Positions 56,297 to 64,000 of a stretch of 64,000 nucleotides of DNA are shown here, piece by piece. The notes beneath the pieces are model-generated. The model saw only the letters and a list, made by a program, of their open reading frames with translations. It had not been told where the DNA came from and searched no databases. A program made the translations under genes and the position numbers. This DNA is from Orientallactaga sibirica. Lineage: Eukaryota > Chordata > Mammalia > Rodentia > Dipodidae. Within the stretch, counting starts at the first letter, position 1. Every line of letters begins with the position of its first letter. The stretch is from NCBI GenBank assembly GCA_036365145.1, contig JAEOAD010000029.1, positions 20,755,001 through 20,819,000 on the forward strand, read 5' to 3'.

Positions 56297-56477
56297 GAAA
56301 TGCCAGGGACTCAGCCACTGAAATAGAACCCCAGGTGCTTGTGCCACCTAGTGGGCATGTGCAACATTGCACTTGCCTCATCTTGTGTGTCTGGCTCACT
56401 TGGGATCTGGAGAGTCAAACATGGGTCCTTAGGCTTCACAGGCAAGTGCCTTAACTGCTAAACCATCTCTCCAGCCC
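56273..56477 (-). mobile_element. tRNA-derived SINE, long subtype
   Basis: Same head as the other copies (AACTGCTAAACCATCTCTCCAGCCC complement at right). The body carries an extra segment, GTGCCACCTAGTGGGCATGTGCAACATTGC, also present in the copies at 62654-62932 and 62941-63209 and absent from the short type. Confidence 0.88.
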
Positions 56478-56884
56478 AACATAGATATTTCTATGCCACA
56501 GATGATGCTTGGAAAGAGACCGGCTGCAAATGGCCCTTCACAGTCCCTTTCTTCCTGCCTAAGAAACCCCTATCAACCAGAATCATCTCCGCTAATGGTC
56601 GAATTACTCAAAGGACTCATTTTGTAACACTGCCTTGTAATTGCATTGATCTCCTAGTGTGTACCAGCTTCTTACTCAACAGGTAAAGCTGCATGCTCTA
56701 ACATGGGAAGCACTAGAATGGAAGGGACATAACTCCAACCTCGGAGAGCTGTGCATGCAATTTGCATTACATGGCTGGCACTTAACCTCTGCAGTACTAT
56801 GGAAATCATTCAAGTCTTTTGAGTCTATATTTCCCCATAGCTCATAGACTTATTAAAGACATAAGGAAAATAACCTGTCTGTGA

Positions 56885-57040
56885 GTCTCATCTATGTGTC
56901 AAACACTTCTAAACACCTACATGCATTAGATTTCACTAACCCTTTCTTATCATACTTCTCATTTTGTAGATAAGGGACTTGGACAAATAGCAAGTTTAAA
57001 CATTCCCCACTAAACAACAAAATCAAATGTGGTAGGCCTT
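56885..57040 (-). mobile_element. MIR-like fragment
   Basis: TCTATGTGTCAAACACTTCTAAACACC followed by CATTTTGTAGATAAGGGAC fits a reversed MIR. Confidence 0.5.
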
Positions 57041-57720
57041 ACAGTAATGTAGATCTTACCCCAGAGATGGAGCTTATTATGTAATATAGAGTTGTGAGCC
57101 TAGAGAGGTACTAAGTGCACAGGAACCTAGACTAAGTTTCTTATATTTGTCATCAGCTTTGTCATTATGGTGACATTGTGCTGTGCAGATACAAGGCTTC
57201 AGGGATCAGATTTTTGGTTTGTTTCAATAGATATTCTAAAAGTATTGCACATGTGCATATGCATGTAACTCATGTTTTCCCCAGGTTGTGATCAGAGTGC
57301 CATTAATGGAATAGCTTCAAAGAACAAACATATATGGTCTTGTCATTATAGAGGAGAGTATAGATTCAAGGTGTTGGCAGAGCCATGTCCCCTCTAAAAA
57401 TTCATGGCCTTTGAGAAATTTTTGGTGTTTACTTGAAGATTTCTTCTTTAATTTCCATTTTACTTGGCTGTCATAATGGGCTAAGGGGTTCTACTTCACT
57501 CCTACCCATGACTTCATCTAAACTAAATATATCTCTAATGGCTCTATTCACAAATAGCTCAAATTCTGAACTTGAAATTGATACTTGAGCAAATCTTTTA
57601 TAATGCAACCTACAGCAACAGCTGTCCTTCCTTTTCTATACCTAGACATTTTTTTTGTTTGAAGGATGACAGCCATGTGCTGAAACACAGTTGGATGCAT
57701 CTAGAAGATTGACTACCCTC
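57041..57720. other. Single-copy sequence
   Basis: No recognised feature. Confidence 0.4.
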
Positions 57721-57721
57721 C

Positions 57722-57724
57722 ATT

Positions 57725-57773
<49 letters not shown>
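57722..57773. repeat. (TTTA)n microsatellite
   Basis: About thirteen TTTA units. Confidence 0.97.
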
Positions 57774-57775
<2 letters not shown>

Positions 57776-58102
57776 AATGGACCTACAGAGCTTGCTTGGA
57801 GGTTCGAGAAGAGGGTAGAGCTTCCTTTGTATATTGTTGACCAAAGAACAGCCCTCTTCTCTCAGGGAAAGTCCTACCACTCCAACATGTGCACAGCTTT
57901 GGGAGGGACACACCTGAAGTGGTGGGGATGGGAATATCCCCTTAGCCTGCCAGACCTGCTGAATCAACCATGGCCATCAATGGATTGACATATGTCACAA
58001 TCAGATTGCCCTCACACACAATCAATTGAAACCAGAGAACACAAAATCAGACAGATCTTGGTTCAAGTTAAGTGAGAGAGAAACTTAAAAGACTAAGGTT
58101 CA

Positions 58103-58317
58103 GGGGCTGGAGAAATGGCTCAGGAGTTAAAGTGCTTGCCGGAGGAGCCTAGTGACCCAAGTTTGATTCCCCAGTACACACATAAATCCCGATGCACAAA
58201 GTAGTGCAAGCATCTGGAGTCCATTTGCAATGGCTAAAGGCCCTGGTGTGTCCATTCTATCTCTCTTCTTTCTTTCTCTGTTTGCAAATAAAAATAAATA
58301 AAATATATTTTAATAAA
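58103..58317 (+). mobile_element. tRNA-derived SINE (DIP/B2-like)
   Basis: GGGGCTGGAGAAATGGCTCAGG head, CATCTGGAGTCCATTTGCAATGG body, AAATAAAATA tail. Flanks AAGACTAAGGTTCA / AAAGATTAAGGTCCA are a slightly decayed target duplication. Confidence 0.9.
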
Positions 58318-58334
58318 AGATTAAGGTCCAGTCC

Positions 58335-58445
58335 CCTTATCTGTTAAAAGAGGATCTTAATAGTGTCTACCTCAAAGAGTTGGTGTGATTTTTATGTAAA
58401 ATAAGATGTACAGGACACTGAGCACTCTGCTTATATGATAACCTG
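58335..58445 (+). mobile_element. MIR-like fragment
   Basis: CTTATCTGTTAAAAGAGGATCTTAATAGTGTCTACC then AAAGAGTTGGTGTGA fits the 3' half of MIR. Confidence 0.5.
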
Positions 58446-58865
58446 CCAGGCCCACTACTGTAGAAGTACCCTCTACCTAGTCCCTACTCTAGGAAGTTCT
58501 ACAACTGAAGTAAATTTTATCCCCATGTAGACTGATGTCCAAAGTGTTCAATAAGGTACTTATTTCTCCAACCTTTCCTCTTGCCTCCTTCTCTTCTTTG
58601 AAAGAAGCAATCCATACCTGTATGCCCATAACAGGGTCAGAACAATCACTCTGATTTACCAGCACAAGTTTCATCACCTTGTATTATCCTTGGAGATTCT
58701 GCAGCATCGACTATGTTAACATTACCTCTAATCACTGTCGAGTCTAGCCTCTGAGTCCCCCACTGTGTAACAGAGGAATTGGCAGTCATGTGAAGGTAGG
58801 TATCACTGGAGAGACAGCATGGCAAGGGAAATGAAATTCAGTGACTTCAGATATGCTTGCTGCAG
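58446..58865. other. Single-copy sequence
   Basis: No recognised feature. Confidence 0.4.
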
Positions 58866-58869
58866 AAGC

Positions 58870-59080
58870 CAGCCAAGGAAATTTAACTTACCTCTTTAAT
58901 CACAATTGTGCATCCCAGGATCTTCAGCTGACAGAAATGATAATCATTTGGTTCATTGGTTCTGGGATTAATCACTGAAGTTAATCTTGGCATGTATTGA
59001 TTCCATTTCTGCTGGCTCAAACTAAAGTGTTCAAATTACATATTCCTGCTCTGACAGGAATGAGTTCCCAAAACAAAGTA
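58870..59080. promoter_or_regulatory. Candidate conserved non-coding element
   Basis: Repeat-free block with TTTAATCACAATTGTGCATCCC, GATAATCATTTGG, GGGATTAATCACTGAAGTTAATC and TATTGATTCC, giving several TAATC/GATTA cores and one CAATTG E-box-like palindrome within about 120 bp. Confidence 0.3.
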
Positions 59081-59800
59081 AGTCAAAAATGAGCTATTAC
59101 ACCTGACAGCCCTGTACCACCCTTAGTGACAGTGCTGACTACCCATCCATCGACAAGAGAGGCCCTAATAAGGAAGGATCAAGCATGTGTTATTGCTGTT
59201 ATACACTGGTGTTTTATCAAGTAGATCCATCAGTTTCTACAATTGGAAGGAGTTTTATCTCAAAGAATCTGAATGCATGTGGCTACACAGAGAAGCAAAT
59301 TATGTCGGCAACACAATAAAGCAAGCCAACCTAACCAACTTGTTTTCTACAGAAAAGTGATCATCTGTCACCCTGCAGCCCTCAGGAGGTGGCTGATAGC
59401 CCTGACTATTGACCAACAGAAGCTTTATTGGAAAAGCACAATTTTCAAAATAACCAGAATGTCACCCCTTCTTTAGTCTGCTATGCATATGAGCATCTTG
59501 CTAAAACTAAAATGTTTAAATCACCTAGGATGGACTATCGCTTATTAGGCTTGCCTTTGTATGTCATTTTGGCAGACACACAGAGCAACTAAAGTCCAAA
59601 AAAGACATTTGTGCCATGGGTAGCTTTATGAGAAGTAGACAAACCTGAAAATAGAACAACAGTAAGCAAGAAAGTAAGAAGAATGATGGGAGTAAGGAAT
59701 TCGACAATATAAGTAGGGACTGACATTCCATTAATAATTCTTATTAACATAAGAAGGGACAATGACTTGCATGGGTGAATACTGATCAAGTGATATTGTT
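59081..59800. other. Single-copy sequence
   Basis: No recognised feature. Confidence 0.4.
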
Positions 59801-59806
59801 TGATCT

Positions 59807-60205
59807 TGTAGCAGACAGCTTGAGGTTCACTGAGATGAACTTCCAGACCAGGCACAGTTATGGAGGAAGGGATATTATTTATTGAAGCTTACAGATCCAG
59901 GGGAAGTTCCATAATGGCAGGAGAAGCTGGCCTGCCTCCACAGGGCCAAGCAGAGAGAGAACCAACCAGCCACATAGCACACAGAGCAAAAAAAAAAAAA
60001 AAAAAAAAAAACAGCCCAAAGCCCAGCACACTTCAGGAACTCCTGCTAGGCACACTTTGCATATCTTTACAATGGAATCTCAAGCCCACCATCACACCTT
60101 AAGACTGGCTCCCAGTGACATTGCATCTAGCAAGGTGATTGCAGATGCAAACTATAACTAATAAAATACTGAATATATTGGGGGACATATATTCAAACTA
60201 CCTCA
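59807..60205 (-). mobile_element. Solo MaLR LTR, same family as 39928-40287
   Basis: It starts TGTAGCAGACAGC and ends ACTACCTCA, TG...CA. GATCT (59802-59806) / GATTT (60206-60210) is a 5-bp duplication with one mismatch. A roughly 23-base A-run lies inside (about 59989-60011). Confidence 0.9.
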
Positions 60206-60224
60206 GATTTCCAGCCCAGCTCTG

Positions 60225-60388
60225 TTTGTGGTTGGGTAATTCTCTGGTATGAGGGACTGTCCTGTACATTGTGGGACATGGATCAACATCCCTGTCTTTT
60301 AGCCACTGTTCTTCCTTAACATGGAAAATATTTCCAGATGTTGCCAATTGTCCCCTGACGTGGTTCTTGTTAAGAACCACAAATATTA
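60225..60388 (-). mobile_element. MER5-like hAT DNA transposon remnant
   Basis: GACTGTCCTGTACATTGTGGGAC, TCCAGATGTTGCCAATTGTCCCCTG and GTTAAGAACCAC keep the order of a reversed MER5A-type element ending in its terminal inverted repeat. Confidence 0.7.
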
Positions 60389-61380
60389 CCGTACACTTTT
60401 TAAAATTAAACATTTGTGGCAAATTTTCAATGATAACCAATAAAACAAATACAGTATATAAGTTTCAAACAAATTGAGAAAAAAATCATTTAAGAAGCAA
60501 AGAAGCAACAAAAACATGTAACCCCAACTAAGGCAAAAATATCATGTAAATTGGAAGAAATATGTATCTAAAAATAATATCAGAAAACAAATTCAAATAT
60601 ATCTCCCACAATATAAAGTTCTGCTTCCACAAGGTAATATGGGAAGTTCTATATACTCTGACCCTACTAGATGTATTATTTTATTTAAGTTTCTGTAAAT
60701 TTCCTAAGGACATACAGCAAATTAGAAATCTTCATTTCATTTAAATCAGCCAATAACTTATGAAAACAGTGTACATCACTGTCTCTTAAGCATAAATGTT
60801 CCCTTTAACTCCTTCCTGAAGACTAACCTGATGAAATTGAGGGAGGTAGCTCATGGGAATAGTTTAGCAAACTAAGACTAAAGCGGCATCAATCTACATA
60901 CACAACTCTCTTCACAAAACACAAAGTCAACCCCACTCTAGCAGCTCCGCTTTTGTGGTCAAACCCATCTTAGAACTGGATACTGTGAGCCAAATAGCTT
61001 GACCTGGTTTTAGATGCACGCACAGTGATACAAATGGCTTTTAAAATGAATGTTTAGAGAAAATCCTTATTTGCCATCCTATACTTATGCATCACGAGGC
61101 ATATACATAAAATTAAAACCAGATGCATCAAGGGGAATGACATACACAGTTAAAAAAAGCTTGCATATCCCAAGCCTACCAGAAAACAACAGAAAACCAA
61201 GACAGAAAACAGTCCACACCTGCTTCTAACATCCAGCTCCTCCTCTTCCTGGACTCATAAGAGGAAGCCATGAGAAATAAACATGAACAAGCTTGCTCTG
61301 AGCCCACTGTCTCTTACAATGTATCTACCCTGTTATGTGTGCTTCAAATAAAAGCTCATGGGGTTTCGCTAATCATGTAC
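60389..61380. other. Single-copy AT-rich sequence
   Basis: No recognised feature. Confidence 0.4.
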
Positions 61381-61384
61381 AATT

Positions 61385-61510
61385 TTTCTATTATTATTAT
61401 TTTTATTATTTGTGGGAGAGAGCAAGAGAGTGAGTTCTAGAAAGAGAACCAGTGCCTCCAGCCACTGTAATCCAACTATGCATCCTAGGTAGTCTCTGGA
61501 AGCAGACACT
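61385..61510 (-). mobile_element. tRNA-derived SINE fragment, very diverged
   Basis: A TTATTATTTGTGGGAGAGAGC tail-like start and CCAGTGCCTCCAGCCACTGTAATCC body resemble the 3' half of the family on the minus strand. Confidence 0.4.
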
Positions 61511-61699
61511 ACTCTAAATTGTTAGGCAATACCACCTTGCCATGGAAAAGGTCAAGAATGAAGAATCAGGCAGGCTTCATATCAGATGCATATTACCTAA
61601 TTAAGTCTCTCACTCATTTCAAGCCATCAAAGACATGAGAAGCATAGCTAAGTAATAAGATAGCAAGCTAATCTCTTTTTCTTTGTTTATGCCTATGAG

Positions 61700-61922
61700 T
61701 ATGGATTTGTATTTGTGTATGTGTGCTCATGTATGTGAAGGCACTCATGTGTGCACATATATGTTGAGGTCAGAAGACAACCTCGTGTGTCCCCCTAAAG
61801 AATGCCACCCAACTCTATAGAGAACAGGGTCTCTCACTGGCTGGCAGCAAGACACAGGTGTGCCTCTCTCATCTTTCCTAGTGCTAGGATAATAAGCATG
61901 AGCCACTACATTGTCTGGCATT
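61700..61922 (-). mobile_element. B3/B4-type SINE, left part
   Basis: GTTGAGGTCAGAAGACAACCTCGTGTGTC, GGGTCTCTCACTGGCTGG and AGCATGAGCCACTACATTGTCTGGC identify a reversed B3/B4-type element. It continues at 62160-62240 with an ID-like part, split by a younger SINE. Confidence 0.65.
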
Positions 61923-61925
61923 AAT

Positions 61926-62158
61926 CATTTATGTATTTATTTATTTATTCATTTACAAGGAGAGTGAATAGAGAGAAGGAGAGAGAGAGGGAGAGAGAGA
62001 GTGAGAATGGGGATGCTAGGGTCTCTTGCTGCTGCACACAAACTCCAGATGCTTGTACCACTTTGTGCATCTGGCTTCATGTGGTGACTGGGGAATTGAA
62101 CCCAGGCTATCAGGCTTTGCAAACAAGCACCTGAACTGCTGAGCTATCTTTCTAGCCC
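61926..62158 (-). mobile_element. tRNA-derived SINE (DIP/B2-like) nested in the B3/B4 SINE
   Basis: TTTATTTATTTATTCATTT tail complement, TTGTGCATCTGGCTTCATGTGG body, CTGAGCTATCTTTCTAGCCC head complement. Confidence 0.92.
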
Positions 62159-62159
62159 T

Positions 62160-62240
62160 GCCCAGAATTTTTATATAGATTCTGGGGATTATCCTCATGC
62201 TTGTGAAGCTAGCACTTTACCAACTGATCTATCTCCCTAA
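62160..62240 (-). mobile_element. B3/B4-type SINE, right (ID-like) part
   Basis: TTCTGGGGATTATCCTCATGCTTG and CAACTGATCTATCTCCC complete the element begun at 61700. Confidence 0.6.
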
Positions 62241-62652
62241 CGTTCAAGTAAATCTTGTTTGATTTTATACATTATAATCTTAAGGTCTCTGAGACTCCTG
62301 TGATTCTAGTAACTTATTGTTTTCATTTTTCTTGTAGATTTTTGTAAGGTTTTGGAGTGACCATACAGACTACTCTGAGGCAAAGATTTGGGAAAAGCAT
62401 GAGCTGTCAGGGATGGCTCTCAAGACAGGAGCACAGCCAATGTGAGTTTGCAGATAGTGGGCTTTATAGGGCTTCTTCAGTTGGGGGAAGGTGAGGAAGG
62501 GAAAAGGATGAATAAGAAAGGTTCTTTTAGGGGAAATCTAGGATAGCCAGAGTGTGACACCAAAACAGAGACCAGGTGACTTATGAGATAAGGGGACAGG
62601 AAACCATGACCTGGGGGTATTGTAGTCAAGGAAGGGATAATGGCTGGGCAGT

Positions 62653-62653
<1 letters not shown>

Positions 62654-62687
<34 letters not shown>

Positions 62688-62932
62688 AGAGAGAGAGAGA
62701 CATAGAGAGACAGAGAGAGACAGAGGGAGAGGAAGACAGATAGAGATGGGCACACCAGCAGCCTCTCAGCTGCTGCGAATGAAATCCAGATGTGTGTGCC
62801 CCTTTGTGGTCAAATGCAGCATTGCGCCCTTGCATCACTGCATCTGGCTAAACGTGGGACCTGGAGATTGGAACCAGCGTTCTTAGGCTTGGGAGGCAGG
62901 CACCTTAGCTGCTAAGCCACCTCTCCAGCCCC
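62654..62932 (-). mobile_element. tRNA-derived SINE, long subtype
   Basis: T-run, (GA)n, CAGCCTCTCAGCTGCTGCG, GTGGTCAAATGCAGCATTGCGCCC and a CCACCTCTCCAGCCCC head complement. Together with the next copy it lies between CTGGGCAGT duplications at 62644-62652 and 63210-63218. Confidence 0.92.
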
Positions 62933-62940
62933 CTCAACAT

Positions 62941-63209
62941 TTTTTTTTTTTTTTTTTTTGGAGAAAGACACAGAGAGAGACAGAGGGGGGGAGAGGAGGA
63001 CAGATAGAGATGGGGGAGCCAGCAGCCTCTCAGCTACTGCTAACAAAATCCAGATGCGTGTGCCCCCTTGTGGTCAAGTGTGGCATTGCGCCCTGTGTCA
63101 CTCTGCATCTGGCTAAATGTGGGACCTGGAGATTGGAACCACTGGAAATTGGAACAGGTGTTCTTGGGCTTAGGAGGCAGGCGCCTTAACCGCTAAGCCA
63201 TCTCTGGTG
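62941..63209 (-). mobile_element. tRNA-derived SINE, long subtype, second tandem copy
   Basis: Same subtype, with a small internal duplication (GATTGGAACCACTGGAAATTGGAAC). It is separated from the first copy only by CTCAACAT. Confidence 0.9.
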
Positions 63210-63329
63210 CTGGGCAGTCTTTTGAGGAATGTGGATAACCTACTTCCTTATGTCTTTGTTGCCCTTTTTCTGTCCTTGGTGACTCTGTTTTGGGAGCCTG
63301 TCCTGACCTAACATTCCAGCCTTTTGTTA

Positions 63330-64000
63330 ATGATAAGAGAGGAAGGTTAATTTCTTCATGGTGAACATAGGAGTAATGGGTTCTTATGGGAGAGGCTGGA
63401 TAATTCAGTGGATGGGTCTCCCTTCAAGGCAAGTGATGAGGAAGCAGTTTCATGGTGGCTAGAGGTGGCATCGTGATGAGATCCATAGTGAGTACCCTCT
63501 GCCAGTGCCAGTGTAGCATGCTGTTATGACTTGGTTCTGAATGAAACAGAGACTTCTCTTGCACCATCCCTGTATGGAGCTGGCTTTGGGGCAGTTGCTG
63601 GTGACATCTGTTATAGAGAAGGTGAGGGAGATGGGCTGTGCACACCATGTGAGAAGACAGAAGGAAGAATTAAAGAGCTCATTACCCTTGTCAACAGCTA
63701 TGAAATCAAAACAGTAGGCCCAAGGGGAGAATGAGCACTCAGCGATGAGGGATAGAGGGCTTGGGGCAAGAGAGAGGAGACAGAGGGGCATCAGTGTATT
63801 CAAGAGGAGCACTTGGGGATCAGGGAAGAGTACGAATATGAGAGAGTTTAAGTTGGAGAGTGTCTCTTGGGGTGGCACATACTTATCCTTGGATGAGATA
63901 TTGCAAGGACTAAGGCAGGAGGAGGCCTGAGGAATAGCTCTGATTCTGGCTATGGCAAGTGGGAGGAGCTGGGGTCAGGGTAGGTGAAGTTAATCAGGGA
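63330..64000 (-). pseudogene. Internal region of the second retrovirus, possibly env, cut by the window edge
   Basis: It lies directly upstream (minus strand) of the second LTR and its polypurine-like tract, where a provirus would carry the 3' part of env. The longest frame (63878-63459, 139 codons) has a hydrophobic leader rich in leucine and serine, many tryptophans and cysteines, and N-x-S/T sites. That is compatible with a surface glycoprotein but not diagnostic; no transmembrane subunit or fusion peptide was recognised. It could equally be non-viral sequence beside a solo LTR. Confidence 0.3.

Larger units (their letters stand above)
62343..63313 (-). repeat. LTR of a second, unrelated retrovirus, with two SINEs inside
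   Basis: The plus strand starts TGTAAGGTTTTGG and ends CTGACCTAACA, so on the minus strand it runs TGTTAGG...CCTTACA with short inverted ends. A TATAAAGCCC box lies at about 62463-62472 on the minus strand. Immediately upstream (63314-63327) the minus strand reads ACAAAAGGCTGGAA, acceptable as a decayed polypurine tract, which makes this the 3' LTR. Without the SINEs it is about 400 bp. It shares nothing obvious with the LTRs at 21.5 and 27.1 kb. Confidence 0.6.

Noticed and set aside
62343..63313. Same LTR family as the 21.5/27.1-kb provirus
   Set aside because: Different ends, no shared internal words and different TATA/polyadenylation layout.

Overview
This is mammalian, almost certainly rodent, non-coding DNA. 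I find no host protein-coding exon, rRNA or tRNA gene. The open reading frames that can be read are short, lack codon-like organisation and mostly lie in repeats; the only protein-like signals are decayed retroviral genes. Evidence for a rodent is B1 SINEs (7SL-derived, with the typical internal GGATTAAAGG / CCTTTAATCCCAGCA box), B4/ID-type SINEs, MTD-like ERVL-MaLR LTRs, and about twenty copies of a tRNA-derived SINE beginning GGGCTGGAGAGATGGCTTAG. The body of that SINE differs from murid B2. Together with the non-murid B1 body it suggests a jerboa-like rodent (Dipodidae). That placement is an inference from memory of repeat families, not a search result.

Layout. 0-5 kb: two or three mutually similar, badly decayed LTR-like blocks with SINE and MaLR LTR insertions. 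5-21 kb: AT-rich single-copy sequence with scattered SINEs, MIRs, MaLR LTRs, microsatellites and one homeobox-site-rich block (about 10.95-11.36 kb). 21.5-27.7 kb: a complete-ended but defective endogenous retrovirus on the minus strand, with two LTRs, a 6-bp target duplication, a Lys-type primer-binding site, betaretrovirus-like gag/pro/RT remnants, a large pol deletion and an env remnant. 29.5-31.7 kb: a non-autonomous MaLR element inserted into an older MTD-like LTR. 33.7-36 kb: a LINE-1 3' tail in which a roughly 60-bp stretch has been amplified into an 11-unit minisatellite. 38.9-40.5 kb: a four-layer nest of MaLR, MaLR, B1 and B1. 42-43.5 kb: young tRNA-SINEs, one split by a MaLR LTR. 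46.6-53.2 kb and 54.4-59.8 kb: largely single-copy sequence with a few candidate regulatory blocks. 62.3-64 kb: the 3' LTR of a second, unrelated minus-strand retrovirus, interrupted by two SINEs, with internal sequence running off the right edge.

No gene system operates here. What the window records is an insertion history that can be ordered from target-site duplications and nesting. All family names rest on sequence recognition by eye. RepeatMasker with a lineage-appropriate library, and a whole-genome alignment, would settle names and conservation.
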